Assembly: GCA_010015655.1 (NCBI GenBank)
Contig: ML976692.1
Coordinates: forward strand, 491,426-555,425
Direction: 5' to 3'
Origin: Bimuria novae-zelandiae CBS 107.79
Taxonomy: Eukaryota; Ascomycota; Dothideomycetes; Pleosporales; Didymosphaeriaceae
Length of the DNA: 64,000 nt
Shown here: in pieces, positions 9,446 through 22,299 of the stretch
Numbering within the stretch: the first letter of the stretch is position 1
Layout: the number at the start of each line of letters is the position of its first letter
The notes under the pieces: generated by a model
The model's input: only the letters and a program-made list of their open reading frames with translations
Told to the model about the DNA's origin: nothing
Database searches by the model: none
Made by a program: the position numbers and the translations under genes

Positions 9446-11038
9446 TTACGATCGACCCACCTCATCCAGCTCCAGCTCACTTTCCTCCTCAATCGTCTGC
9501 AACACCTTATACCTCCCACTCCTCTTCTCCAAACACCTACTCGTATGCAGCAAATGGCCCCTCTTCCCCCTGACAAACGCTGCAAAGCACGCTGCACTCA
9601 CCGCGACAACTGACCCGCTCACCCAAACAGGCCATTTAAATTCTTCCGGCTTCGCCCACACCATCGTCGTCGCAAAGCTACACAGTTCGAACAGGTTTTG
9701 CAGGGAAGCTTCGATTGCAGAGAATGACCCGCGCGTCGCTTCCGGCGCGTCTTCCTGGACGAGATATTGCACGCAGAGGTCGAAGCCCCACAGGCCGAGG
9801 CGAGAGAGCGTGACGCCGGCGACGAGGGCAAGGCCTGCGGTCAGAAGGTACGGAGAGGCGAGCATGAACAGCGTGATTGTGACAAGGGTGGTGAGGAGCT
9901 GGAAGTTGATGAACCAGAGTCCTGCGCGGACGGCGCCGATGCGACGCATGAGGAATGGTGCGGCGCATGTCGCGCTGAGTTCGAGCATGACAGACACTAA
10001 TCGCATGGACGAGATGTGAAAAGAAGTAAATCCGAGAGCGAGGAGGTAGGTCGTTAGTTGGGAGCTGAAGCCTAGGACGGTAAAGTAGAGGAGAGCAAGA
10101 GAAAACGAGGCGAGGAAGGCGGGATTGAGGAAGTAGGCTTTCCACGGCTGAATGGTGGTGCGGAAAGTTGAGGGTACATGACGGGCATTCGATAAGGGCG
10201 TTTCCTGGCCTTCCATTTCGGCTGATGCAGGTGAAGATCTTCCTTTCCGGCTTGCTAGACCTGGGACGGCTTTGTAGACCTGGGCGATGGCGAAGTATTC
10301 CTGGGAACGTTAGTCCTAGTTTTGAGAAATGCAGTACTACGGCTCTACTCACAAAGACGACACTCAAAATGTTCTGTCCAAGGACCACCCATATTGCAAC
10401 TTGCGTGGAGTAACCATCAACCAGTGAGATGCCTAGCGGTGCTACCAGTTTACACACCAAGTCGATTCTCCTCATTTTACTGTTCAGGTCCTCCCTCGGC
10501 ACGCCTAAGCCCTTCGCAACGACGACCACCCAGTCCCTCTCCACGGCCACTGTGTTCCCCACAAATGCCAGCTTCTCCACTCCCGCTAATACCACACACG
10601 CCGAAAACCAAGCGATAGTTGTCCATTTGTTCTCAGTAGACCGAAGTAACAACAAGAGAATTCCACACGAAACAGCGACAGACACACGCTGCCATATGAT
10701 TGAGTGACGGACTACACTAAGCCGTTCGCTGCTGTCAACTTGGTGGCCTATTGTAGAAGAAAGTAGAAAGGCGGTGAGCGAGCGGAACAGAGCATAGCAA
10801 GAGGCGTAGAAGAGTGTGCTTGGGAATATGGCAGCTAGAAAGATGACGGCGCTGAACTCGAACGTGCGTGCCTTGAACGCGTTAGCAGCAGGCTCAGCAG
10901 AAAAGGGAGGTGTTGTCAAGTGCGTACATTCCATGTTGATAGCGTATGCGAGAGGTACAGTTTCCATAGCACGGACCTAGTGTGTGTTGTAGAGGCTGGC
11001 ATATTGTGGGCTTCCAGAACCCCCGAAGCGTGAGCCAT
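9446..11038 (-). CDS. Ferroportin-like (SLC40) metal exporter
   Basis: Three exons (11038-10928, 10871-10353, 10300-9446), all joined in phase 0, give 494 residues. The introns are 56 bp (GTACGC...CAAG) and 52 bp (GTGAGT...ACTAAC...CCAG). The first intron is confirmed by the join reading LSTWNARTFEF, the family's typical first-helix motif. The protein is highly hydrophobic with about ten or more predicted membrane helices. The pattern CVEK-like AGVEKLAF...VERDWVVVV and KMRRIDLVCKLVAPL matches fungal members of the ferroportin family, which export Fe(II) or related divalent metals across plasma or vacuolar membrane. Localisation and substrate in fungi are inferred. No lesion is seen. Confidence 0.9.
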
Positions 11039-14000
11039 GGTGGTCGTGTATTGTGGTAGCCTGCTACATCAGGATGGGCGAAGAAAGCATGTCGAAGTAG
11101 ACCCTGACGGTCATGCGTAGGTGGTGACACAGTGGTGTTTCCCCGCGCCCGAAGTGGTGCCGCTCTAACTTAATTTTGTCTAGCCTTTGGACCCTGGAAA
11201 TCCAGGCACACGTGGATGCCACTGGGTGGTATCCACAGCGATTGCCAATTGCCACACTGGACACCAGAGGGAAGCTTCGCTGCAACTGTAGTGTTTGAGT
11301 CTGGGTCATTGTACTGTACACTATATTTAACGTGATGCACGTTGTATACTGAGAGGACGTGCTATACGCCGATGTAGTTTCGGTCTGGCGCGGCTCTGGG
11401 AGGCACCCAAGAGACACATTTTTGTGCGGTACGATGGTTCTTGCGAAGCACATCCATTACCAAAGATGTTTTAGTCTTGAAGTATGATTTTCTGCAAGAC
11501 TGAAGCGTCTGTGATTTGCGTAGGCGCGGGTCATGTTCCTGTGCGTAAAAGTAGCTCTTGCGTATGAGCATGTGCCAACCAGCGTCCGCCACGGCTCCCT
11601 GTACCCACGAAAGCTCCTCAACCCAGAGCTGGTAATCCGAAAATGCAAGGTTGTCCCACTCGATAGGCGACGAAAACGGCTCGCATCTCAAATGCTTGGC
11701 TGACAACAAGCCTCGCGCACCCTTCCTTGTGTTCAATAGGACCGACTCATTTCCTGCCAATTTCCCATCTCGGTCTCAATTGTACGCATTCGACCTGTTT
11801 CAGAGCAGTATTCATCCCGCCTCTGCACAGTCACGCACAAGCCACCCATTCACGCTTTTATGTCCCGGTTTTGGTGCAACTAATAACGTAAGACGTAAGA
11901 AGATTTCTCCGTCTGGACTCTAGGTCATACGGACTAGCCAAAGATGGAAGGGTGCATGGGTGAGCCGTTTTGAAGAAAAGTGTGCCATAGAACGCGCAAG
12001 AGTGGGGTTGTAAATGACTTGTGCGGAGAGATGACCAATAATCAAAGGCTTCCAGGCTCTCGAACGTGCTCGTTATGTAACCAATAAGCCTTCGAGCGAA
12101 CACACCAATGAGCACCAGGGCCGCGAGATGCATCGTGACTTGCCTCTACGGTGAAGTTCAGATAGAGGAAGTGCTAGAAGCGCTACTCTCGGGCAATCAA
12201 TAAAGGGTATGGAACAGGGCCGAATCTAAGCGGCGCCTTTTGAGCCTCACTTGTGCCGGGACGCAGGAACCAGCCGCTGTGCAGCGGACGTCGGATTGAA
12301 TACGTGCAGCCTCACGCGCCCGGAGCTCCATCAGGTTTCGGATCCGCATTGATATATGACAGGAAAGTGCGGTTCATAGTGGCACCAGGACTTTTCGTTG
12401 TGTCCCTGACGACAGTGGGGTGGGTGTAGAATTTTGAAGTGACCTACTCTGGTCTTGGAATTCTTAGCGTCAAGTTCTCTAACGGTTGAACCCTGGATTC
12501 GGACTTTCAAGATGGGCTCGACAACGATGGAGGTGACTGCTACGGGCCAGCGATGCGTGGTGTTGGTGTAGATCTGGGAACGCCCTACGTCTCACCTACC
12601 GCCACACCATTTCAACGCTATTGGTTGTTGTATGCACTGACAGGCGGTGAGCATGTTAAGAGACTAGCTTGAACAAGTAGCGTTGTCCCTGATCTCCAGA
12701 TCCTGGCCGCCTGTTTGTTGTTCGCATGACCCGCTGTAACCGTGCTTCGTCCAGGATGGTCTTTTCGGAAAAAGCGGCAAGAGCTTGCACTCCTATCTTG
12801 AAGCAGGAGCATGGGCTTCACGCATGTCAGCTTAAGAGGATGCGCTCAGTAACAGGATTTTGTTGTTGATTTGAAAAGTGCAACGACAACGAAAACCTTC
12901 ACAGCAGCATTGTTCGTGGGGGAATTGTACCACTAGTACATGAACGGTTCTCACCCACTAACCTGTTTCGCTAAGCCGTATGCATGGCGGCAGCTACCCG
13001 CAGCCGCTATCGGATCTGGGCAGCCATCCGAAAGCAAGCTCCGCGACGTGACTTCTACGAGTCGGACGGTTCACACTTCGTACGCTCCTCTGAAGATCAA
13101 GCATAATACCTCCAAAGGTAGAATAGCTAATTAATTCTTTGATCAGCTTCAAGATTGTTTGCAGGACGCCAACACTAAAGCGTACGTCTGCCGCGGCTCT
13201 AAGCTGGGCGCGCGGCACAGATTCTTGTTAATAATTGGCCGACGAACTCCGAATGCGACGGGGGTGCCTTTCCAACAGAAGCTTTTTCCTGTTGCGGCCA
13301 AGGGAACTCGTTGGTATTGCCCCGAGGATTCGGTTTAGTAGGGCCATTACAAAACGCGGGATGATCGACCGCCCGATGTTGCGGATATGGAAAAACTGAA
13401 GACATGGACCTAATACCAGGCAACCGGGGACAAGTGAAATTAACACCAGAGTGCGGTTCGTGCGGCGTAGATGTAGTCATGTGAACCGTTCAACACCTGG
13501 GCATCGAAGTGAGGATCGCCGCGTAGTCCTCATCGCCGGATAAACATTAACCCCATATGCACGACTACCACAACACTGTACTTTCATGGGAACGGTCTGG
13601 GAGACACGTTCAGTGAGTCAGACACCCCTTTCAAGAAATCTGACGAAGTGTTCCGCAACAAATGTCGACGGACCTTATGTGAGTGTTGAGGCATTCGCAC
13701 TCCGCTGTAGGATTGATCAAGACTCTATGAGTGATCCACGTCACGGTGTCACCTCTATGGTGGGATCCGTCGGACATCGTCTCGATCCGAAAATCCCTCC
13801 CAATGATTCGAACGGTTCCCGGTACCCTTACGAGCAGGATAGCTTGGACGCTTGTCAGATTGTTGAATATGGTCCGCAAAGTTGGAAGACAAGGGTACTG
13901 TCTTGATTCCTCAATTCATGGTAAGTCCCGACAACAAAGTCGAGAATGGAGCGAGACTGGCAAGCGAAGGCGCTAGGTCCGCGGTTGATATCATGAAGGG

Positions 14001-14490
14001 AGAGAGACGCAGAACATGAAGGCTTCCTAAATGCGCATGGTGGGAATCTTGGCCAGCAGCAGTCGCTCCACAGTCTAGATTGATCAGGCTAAATGTACAT
14101 GGTTGTGATTCATCGTCTGTCAGTACTTATGCATTCCGGGATGGTGAGGGTTTCTTCGCTTCGTGACGTGGTACTCCGGGGTTCGGTCTGAGCCTCTGAA
14201 GGCGCATCACGCGGATGTAGCTGAGCAATCTGGAGGTCGCGTTCTGCCCGTGTGACGTGTAGCGAGTCGCCCACCAAGAGCTGGACCGCGATATGCCGGA
14301 TCTGGGGTTGCTGCGATTATGGAGCCTTACTGTAGCTGCGAAGACGTGAATTTGATGCTCCTGCAAGTTAGCCCCCCCCCGAGTTTGATTTGACGATGCA
14401 TAGTGGAGACATGCAAAGCAGTGATGCGTTCCGCGTAGGAGCCGCAGCGTCGAGGGCTTAGAGAAGACAAGATGGCTGGCCTCGCACAAC
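11039..14490. other. Long stretch without a supportable gene
   Basis: Many short overlapping frames occur here (for example 11362-11760 minus and 13586-13906 plus) but none has an ATG start with a recognisable product, splice support or paralogue. Base composition is ordinary, with no RIP signature and no terminal repeats noticed. Confidence 0.5.
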
Positions 14491-15743
14491 CATGGAACAA
14501 CGGATTCTGCAGGTGGGTTACAGCACCGCTGGCTTTGGTACAGCTTCAGCTGGAACTTTGATTTTCAAGCAGTACTTCGTGTACGTACCGCAGAGTAGTT
14601 GCAGCCACAGCCAGCTGCGGAGGAAAGACGGCGCGAACTTGAAGTGGACATACTGCCGAAGGCGCAGATTCGGGAAAGCCTGAACCAGCAACGCGATGCC
14701 GCATTCTGCCGACGTCCATGCTCGCGACATCAGAATACGCGCCGCACCAATGGCAACGCGCAAGGACGGCGTGGACCAAACCAAAGAAAGCGTGGCTCAG
14801 GACTGAAGCTACTGATGAGCAGCGGAGAAGCGGGCCAAGCGTGGAATCGTTGGGCGCGAGCGGGTTGCGAAGGCGCCGTTGCTGCTTGGGGTGCCGCGCA
14901 TCTCGATGGCCGGCACGTCCCAGGCATAAGGGGCGGACGGAGGCTCGGTGTGCAGTGTGTGCATTTCGTTGGTGGCCCACGGTTCAAATGGTGGTAGGCG
15001 CGACCTCTGCCACGTGGGGACGCCGAAAGGAAGGCGCAGCGATTCGAGGGCTTCCAGAAGAGCAGCTAGAAGAATGGATGCGCCGGACGGCGACGACATC
15101 TGGCGTCCTCGGCTGGGTGCGTTCACCTGGAGCAACGGCGGCGAAGCCATCTCAAGTTCGGCGCGATGGGTAGTGTTGCAGCAACGACCAAGGTGACCTC
15201 GCATAGCGCGGGCCATGGCGAAGGAAAGTTAGAAAGGCCTACCCGGCATCGCTAGTTGTAGGGGTAGGTAGCCGTGAGCGCCAGGCGTCGCCATCATAAT
15301 AAATAAAGATGCTTCGGCTCCAACAGCTTATGTCTGGTCGAGTGCCAGAACCGTCTCTGTGTGCATTTTACTGAGAACAGCCATCGTTACCAAGTATTCC
15401 ATCCCACTGCCGCTCCATATCATCGCGCCCCCATCACCCGCGCATCATCGAAACAATCGTCAAAGTTGCAGCATTTGGCCGACCGAGAGCGCTAAGTGCC
15501 CCAGCCGTGATTGGACAGCCAGAAGTACTCTTGCAGCGCGTCACCGCTGCTTTCGAAACATTTATATTCCGCCCTGTGCCCGCGTTCCGGAAGCCCACTT
15601 CGCAGCCCAGCAACCGTAGGACCATAGGACTACCGCTGGAACTACCTGGCCAACAGGCTTCAACCGCCCCTGCACAGTGATCTAAATCGCCAAACCGGAC
15701 GCCTCGGCGCCAGCCTACATTCTTACGCAATACCCCGTCCGCC
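14491..15743. other. GC-rich upstream region of SFP1
   Basis: Frames are open on both strands because of GC bias, and none is convincing. This region probably holds the promoter, 5' UTR and perhaps the first coding exon of the zinc-finger gene, since that frame lacks an ATG at its apparent start. Confidence 0.45.
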
Positions 15744-17926
15744 GTGAAGCTGGAGTCCTCGACGCCACCGTCTCTTTGCCATTCACCCCTCGTCAGCGAT
15801 CGAGGGCGCGAATCCACCGCAGAGAGCACTCCCATCAGCACACCTGTTGAGCCTGCCGTCGCCGAACCACACTTTGGTCGCCTCCGGAAGAACGACCCGC
15901 TATATTTTTCCTGGCATCACAAGCCCCAAGAGCTTGTTCCTTTCGACGTGCAGCTCGAGCCCGACCTTTTGTTCGAAGACACGGGCGACTGCAGCGTGCC
16001 GCTGTTCCCAGACAGCCCGCCACAGCACACACATTTGCGAGACATGGCACAAGCAGCCTCGCCTATCGACATTGCGACGCCCCCGCGCTTCGGGTCCAAC
16101 TCGCCGCAGAACCAGACGTCCAACCTCACCTCTGCGCTGCGCGAGGCAGGCGCAAGTCGCGACACCAACCCGGATGCGCCGACCAGCCAGCAGAATGGCG
16201 GCTCTGAATTCCAGCGCCCGAGTCTCACCGCCCGCAACGACTCACTCAACGGGCTCGGTGGCTCCTTCTATGGGAGTGGCGCCCGGCCCATCTCGATGAA
16301 GGACCGCCCGCGCCGCGAGAGCAACACCATGAACAGCCTCGTCAATGGCCTCAGCTGGGGCGGTGTGTCAGTCGGTTCGTGGATTCGCGATGAGTAAGTG
16401 CTCAGCTACACCCTCAAGGCAACACCAGCCTGTCAGCGTCCGGCTGAATGCATTGCTAATCATTCCCAGCATCCTGATGACCGGCACCTCGCCTGCCGCT
16501 TTCAACAATCAGTCGCCCTCGTACCACTCCTCGTCGTACCTACCCAAGCTGGAAGCCAACTTTATGAAGGACTTTGCCTGCTGTGGCCTGACGCTCGCAT
16601 CGCTGCACGACCTGCTACAGCATTTCGAAGAGGTGCATGCTGGTGCACCGCCGTCGCGCACCTCACAAGGCGGTCAGGGTGGTCTCCAGCCCACAACTGT
16701 TGCCTCGAGCGCCGGCATTACACCTGGACAGACACAGACGCATGGCGAGCCCGCCACAAACACACAATTTGGCTTCCACCCCCGGCCCGGCTCGATAGGC
16801 GGCTTCCGCTCCCAACGCCTAGGATCGGATGGCTTCAACCGAACGAACTTGTCGACAGTACAAGACTTGGACAACATGGAGGACATGGAAATGGACGATA
16901 TAGGAGATAGCCTTGCCACCATCGAAGAGACGCCCGCGGCCTTCAATAGCCAACAGTCGCAATTTAACCAGAACCAATCCCAGTTGCAGCCGCTAAACGT
17001 CAACGTGGCAAACAACATGCAGAACCACCAGGGACTGCGGACATCGACGCCTACCACTCCGGCTGCCTCGCAACAGTTCAACCTCCCTAACAACCCCACC
17101 GTCTCCTCCGTCAACACTCCTACGCTCGGCACCGTACCCATGACCCACAGCCTGACCTCTCCCGAGTCGTCTCATCCCAGTACGCCGGCTGAGCTCGACA
17201 TGGACTTCCTCGGCGGCTTCAATCAGCCAATGATGAATATGCCTGGTGTGGACATGGCGTTCGGAAACCCTGGCTTCAATACTAGCATGCCCGGCTTCGA
17301 TGGTACCATTGACCAGCCAGGCAAGCGTCTCTTCAGCAAGCAAGGCTCTGGCCTGAGCCAGCAACAACTGCAGGCTGCTTTCAAGAACTACCAGATGAGC
17401 AATGGTGACCAGACCGATCTCGCAAAGAGGGTACGAGAGCAAGCACTCATGAACGGTGCGAACGTACCCCAGTTCCCCTTCCCCGAAGAAGTGAAACCCT
17501 TCAGGTGCCCGGTCATTGGCTGTGAGAAGGCATACAAGAACCAAAACGGCCTCAAATACCACAAGCAGGTCAGTTTTTGCCGCTCCTTTCCCCAAGCACT
17601 CATTGCTAACATAGTCACAGCACGGTCACCAAAACCAGCAACTGAAAGAGAACGAAGACGGCACCTTCTCGATCGTCGATCCTCTGACCTCCATCCCGTA
17701 TCCTGGCACCATTGGTATGGAAAAGGAAAAGCCCTATCGGTGCGAGATGTGCGGCAAGCGATACAAGAACCTCAACGGCCTCAAGTACCACCGTGCGCAC
17801 TCGCCAAAATGCAATCCAGAGCTTTTGGGTGCACAGTTTGGCCAAATGCCTGCCTTGCAGGGTCTCAACGTCGGTGCCAACGTCGCCGGCGCTGGCATGA
17901 CGGGAATGGACAACTCTATGTTCTAA
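15744..17926 (+). CDS. SFP1: Sfp1-type split C2H2 zinc-finger transcription regulator
   Basis: Exons 15744-16393, 16470-17568 and 17621-17926 give about 684 residues. The introns (76 and 52 bp) have GTAAGT and GTCAGT donors. The N-terminal half is Ser/Pro/Asn-rich, then comes [20 protein letters not shown], a conserved fungal Sfp1 block. Near the C-terminus are two C2H2 fingers, [20 protein letters not shown] (interrupted by the last intron) and [20 protein letters not shown], separated by a long linker: the split-finger layout. In yeast, Sfp1 links nutrient/TORC1 signals to ribosome-biogenesis genes. The 5' end is uncertain: the frame begins with GTG and an in-frame TGA lies about 65 bases upstream, so an upstream exon or a later ATG is likely. 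Confidence 0.88.
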
Positions 17927-18543
17927 AAGCTTGCCTGGAGCATTTCTTCTACCGCATCGCTTACCGCCCTTCTCGGCACCATTCTACCTGATACCCCACG
18001 GTCAAATCCGACATTTGCATGGCGTTCTTTTGTTATAGATCTGGACTGGTTCATCTCACTCGGAATTCCCTGGCGCACCGGCATCTACAAAAGTTACGAG
18101 CGCCATCATTGCCTCGCATACGCCATTGCGCGTCTTGCGGTCGCTCATTCGACCTGAAAACAGCCAGGGCCAAACGCTTGGATATGTTATTTCCTGCATG
18201 ACATTCTAACCTTCCTGTACATCTCTTGGGCCCATCCTTTTTGATCAGCATCAGCGCTGATATGACGATTTGATGTGCATTTGAGAGGTGTTCTGAGCGG
18301 TTTCTTTGCTTTAATTCAACGCCTCCGGTATACTCCCTTTATTGTCTGTCTTAAGACCTTCGGCGGCGGTTTCCTTTAATGAACACAAGTTGGAGACGAG
18401 ACATGCTTATGTGCAGCTCGTCGAATATATCAGTGGATTCAATTGTTGTATTGGTTATGAAGTTCAACATCGGCTCTCGGGAGAATAGACTTGCTTGCTA
18501 GTCTGGTATGTTTATCAATACCAGCGTTTCATCACTAGCTGAT
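17927..18543. other. 3' flank of SFP1, no gene seen
   Basis: This is likely 3' UTR and the spacer before the piggyBac-like element. Confidence 0.5.
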
Positions 18544-18572
18544 TATCCCCCGCACTGTCAAAATCTGCCACA
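18544..18572 (+). repeat. Left TIR of piggyBac-like element
   Basis: It reads TATCCCCCGCACTGTC... and is repeated inverted at 20829-20857. Confidence 0.85.
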
Positions 18573-18738
18573 GGCGGACTTCTTGCTAGTGGCCAATCGG
18601 ACGATAGCTCCGATTCTGCATGAACACCAAAATTTATGAAGTTTGGCTATAGATTCTTATACAATCTGCATTTTTACTCGTACTTAACTTAAATTACTTA
18701 ATAATTGAGCTCTTAGTGGTGTCAATTGACTTGATTGT

Positions 18739-19872
18739 TTACAGTCGGCGGAGGTGCTCCTGCCAGCACTCAGGGCGTACTTCAGGCCTACACATAGGCA
18801 GTTGGCAGAGACTACACCCAAAGCGCGTACGCGGAGTACGCTGAGGAGGTCGAGGAGACTGTAAATTGCCTTGAACGTGACCCAGAGCTACCCTGGGAGG
18901 CTGAGACTTGTGCTGGCGTCGCCCACGCTCCGCACAAAGTACACAAGTCTTTGCCTGTTTATACAGGTTTGCGGAGCGATGGGAGCTCTCCTCAGCGACA
19001 ACGACGTCGTCTGATCTCTTGCGCTTTGCTCCTGCGTTGCAGAGACGCGTCCCGCGGTCGAAAAGCTGCTCAATGAGGTCGTATAGGAACCTTTTGTGGC
19101 CGCTCCTTTTGGCGGCGGCAGCGTCAGAGTATGAGGACAGCCTGTACGCGTTGTTAAGCGTCAGGTCGAGCAGAAAGTAGACCAAAGGTCGCCAGGTACG
19201 ACGCTTAACTTGCTGGGTCGAGTAATACGCCTTCGTCTGATCAAAGCGATCAACCTCAGTTTTGTGACAATTGTAGTCGTCAATCATCTGCGGTATGCCC
19301 AGCAGCCTCACAGGCTCGTTGCCAAAGGCTTTTTCAAAGATCCCCTTGTTGTTTTGGCTCATTTTGGAGCGTCGGCGGAGCTTCATGATGACCTGGATCG
19401 CTGGTGGCGACTATCGTCAGCGTGCCAAGGCCATAGTGTTGAGACGACAAACTTACGCTCTGCGACGGTAGAGGCAAAAAGGACGACCTGATTGTCTCTC
19501 CACGCTGCCTGTAGGACTTCTCCGCTCTTTGACAAGTCCCATCTGATCTCTCCCCACTCCATGTGCTTTGTAAACTGCGTTTTCAGACGCATAAGGCTGC
19601 TCGAAAAGCGCTCCTTTGCCACCTTCTGGCGGGCGCGCCCTTTGACGCTGACGTCCTCGGCTTGCAACTCCACGCGCGCAGCGTCTTCAAAAGTCTCTTC
19701 GGTCGTTGTCTTGGTCGTCCGGACCGTCCCTGCGCAACCCACGCCTTGCCGCCGCAGGTATTCAAGCATGGGTATGGTGTTGAACAGATTGTCGTCCCAC
19801 ACAATGTGGAGACCCGACGGAAAAAGGCGCTGACCATCAGCGTCAACGGCGAGGACGAGAGCGACGGGTACT
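18739..19872 (-). CDS. piggyBac-type transposase, C-terminal part
   Basis: Two exons are visible, 19872-19457 and 19400-18739, with a 56-bp intron (GTAAGT donor, CCACCAG acceptor) that keeps frame. Upstream sequence is lost in the N run. Motifs include LHIVWDDNLF (one of the conserved Asp regions), the WGEIRWDLSKSG...AWRDNQVVLFAST block, VIDDYN-like MIDDYNCHKTEVDRFDQ, and TWRPLVYFLLDLTLNNAY, all typical of the DDE_Tnp_1_7 family. The C-terminus holds a Cys-rich finger (CVLC ... CSLCQLPMC ... CWQEH) that in this family binds the element ends. No stop or frameshift is visible in the part seen, so it could be active. Catalytic residues hidden in the gap cannot be judged. Confidence 0.87.
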
Positions 19873-20762
19873 NNNNNNNNNNNNNNNNNNNNNNNNNNNN
19901 NNNNNNNNNNNNNNNNNNNNNNNNNNNNNNNNNNNNNNNNNNNNNNNNNNNNNNNNNNNNNNNNNNNNNNNNNNNNNNNNNNNNNNNNNNNNNNNNNNNN
20001 NNNNNNNNNNNNNNNNNNNNNNNNNNNNNNNNNNNNNNNNNNNNNNNNNNNNNNNNNNNNNNNNNNNNNNNNNNNNNNNNNNNNNNNNNNNNNNNNNNNN
20101 NNNNNNNNNNNNNNNNNNNNNNNNNNNNNNNNNNNNNNNNNNNNNNNNNNNNNNNNNNNNNNNNNNNNNNNNNNNNNNNNNNNNNNNNNNNNNNNNNNNN
20201 NNNNNNNNNNNNNNNNNNNNNNNNNNNNNNNNNNNNNNNNNNNNNNNNNNNNNNNNNNNNNNNNNNNNNNNNNNNNNNNNNNNNNNNNNNNNNNNNNNNN
20301 NNNNNNNNNNNNNNNNNNNNNNNNNNNNNNNNNNNNNNNNNNNNNNNNNNNNNNNNNNNNNNNNNNNNNNNNNNNNNNNNNNNNNNNNNNNNNNNNNNNN
20401 NNNNNNNNNNNNNNNNNNNNNNNNNNNNNNNNNNNNNNNNNNNNNNNNNNNNNNNNNNNNNNNNNNNNNNNNNNNNNNNNNNNNNNNNNNNNNNNNNNNN
20501 NNNNNNNNNNNNNNNNNNNNNNNNNNNNNNNNNNNNNNNNNNNNNNNNNNNNNNNNNNNNNNNNNNNNNNNNNNNNNNNNNNNNNNNNNNNNNNNNNNNN
20601 NNNNNNNNNNNNNNNNNNNNNNNNNNNNNNNNNNNNNNNNNNNNNNNNNNNNNNNNNNNNNNNNNNNNNNNNNNNNNNNNNNNNNNNNNNNNNNNNNNNN
20701 NNNNNNNNNNNNNNNNNNNNNNNNNNNNNNNNNNNNNNNNNNNNNNNNNNNNNNNNNNNNNN
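19873..20762. other. Assembly gap (890 N)
   Basis: This run of N lies inside the piggyBac-like transposase gene. Confidence 0.99.
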
Positions 20763-20828
20763 AAAATTGCCGTCATCACAATTCAAATTTGGTGTTGAGA
20801 TCGACTAGACGCTGATTGGCGCGTCGTT

Positions 20829-20857
20829 TGTGGCAGATTTTGACAGTGCGGGGGATA
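20829..20857 (-). repeat. Right TIR of piggyBac-like element
   Basis: It is the inverted copy of 18544-18572. Confidence 0.85.
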
Positions 20858-22299
20858 CGTCGAACGACTCTACTCCAAGTTTCTCTCCCTTTGATCATGT
20901 GAACTGTCTGTGACAGTTGCGTATCATTGACGATACCCGTGGACCTATGGCAAGCATGCCTATCATACTGACATCAGTTCTCATCATTGATAGCAGAGTT
21001 TCGTCACAACTACGACAGCTGAGTCTGGCGCTGACTCGCAATCGCATAGCTACATATGCTATCGTGTTCCCTGCTTCGTGTCCCTGCACATGGAGCTGTC
21101 TCCGCGCGCCCTCACTCGCAACGCAGCTACGGCCCCCGCGTCGCGTCCCGCTTCCTTTCGCCAATCCTTCCATGATTCCACCGCTCTCGTCAACGGCATG
21201 CTGTTACATCACGCCTTATCGACCCTCCGCACGGGTTTACTCATCCCGCCAAACATTACCTATCGCTCCCGCAACCGCGTCAACAGCGTCAAATGTAACA
21301 TGACGTAGCTATACGTGTGTAACAAGCCGTCCCGTCCCGTCGCAGGCACGGCTCGGCCAACCTCCCATGCTGCGAGTCGATGATGAAAGTGCGATATTCG
21401 GCGACGAATGCCTCCGAAGCAACGCCGTGGTTTACGTGAGTTGTCACGTTTACCCGGGGTAGAGCCGCGCAACGCATGGCTCACCCCGCTTGCGCAAGTG
21501 CCGCTCCCGTGGGATGACTTGCGCTGATTCTGGAAGGGTCGTGGAAGGATGCAAGAAAGCGCCGGCGGAGGCGCCGACCCGGCGGTTGCGTTACTGGTCG
21601 GCGAGCTCGGTGGCATTGTTGCGCGTGGCGGACACGTGGTGAATGCGGCGGTGCCCGTTGCCACTCAACGCCCTGGTCGTTGAGCTGGTCGATTGAGAGG
21701 GTGTTTGGCTTGGCAACGTTGTTGGCTTCGGGTGTTTGGTGATGAGCCGAAGGGGTCGGATGAGGGTGAGGAGGTCAGTGCGGTGGGTGTGTGATTGGTG
21801 GATGAAGCTCGGGAGTGGGTGGAACTCGGGGTTGATGAGGTACATCCGATGTTCTAAAGAAGGCCACGACATTAGCATTGCCGTTGCCGTGACTAACACG
21901 TGGATGGTGTAAACGACCGAATATACCACGTTTGCTATGTACGACGAGATCGATCCGGCTCATTGGATTGACATTCTGTAAGACAAACCGCGGCGCTGCC
22001 ACACCGCTAGCCAGTCACAAGCCGTTGCTGACTGTCCACAAGGTATGGAAGCAGAACGCCCCTTTTCGCAGACTTTCTAGATTCTCGGTAGGTCGAAGGT
22101 AATCGAACGTACAGTAATCTATCGGTCAGGCGCTGCGCTATGCGTAGACAAAGAACCGCCTCCGTTGTCCCAGTTATTGGAGTAAAATGTCTACTCGTAC
22201 GACATGAGTATGCGGCTTCTCTAACATCAAATAGTGTAGCTTCGAACAAATATCTCTACCCTCGAAAACAATAAAACAGAATCTGAACCAGCAGAACTA
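20858..22299. other. No supportable gene
   Basis: Only short GC-driven frames are present. No RIP signature, TIRs or recognisable products were seen. Confidence 0.45.

Larger units (their letters stand above)
18544..20857 (-). mobile_element. piggyBac-like DNA transposon, not RIP-mutated
   Basis: Perfect 29-bp terminal inverted repeats (TATCCCCCGCACTGTCAAAA...) bracket 2.3 kb with a piggyBac-type transposase on the minus strand. A weaker match continues inward (CCAATC). GC content and CpA are normal, unlike the other DNA elements here. The TTAA duplication typical of piggyBac is not present: the four flanking bases are TTAT-like on the left and ATAC-like on the right. An 890-base N run hides the N-terminal half. 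Confidence 0.85.

Noticed and set aside
9678..10967. 429-codon minus-strand frame as one protein
   Set aside because: Its second part reads through the second ferroportin intron into the wrong frame; the spliced model gives the family sequence.
11362..11760. 132-codon minus-strand frame as a gene
   Set aside because: It starts at TTG, has no ATG until the middle, no homology that I recognise and no splice signals that extend it.
14546..15216. Overlapping 135- to 151-codon frames on both strands upstream of SFP1
   Set aside because: All are GC-driven, mutually overlapping and without recognisable motifs; more likely a promoter/UTR region.
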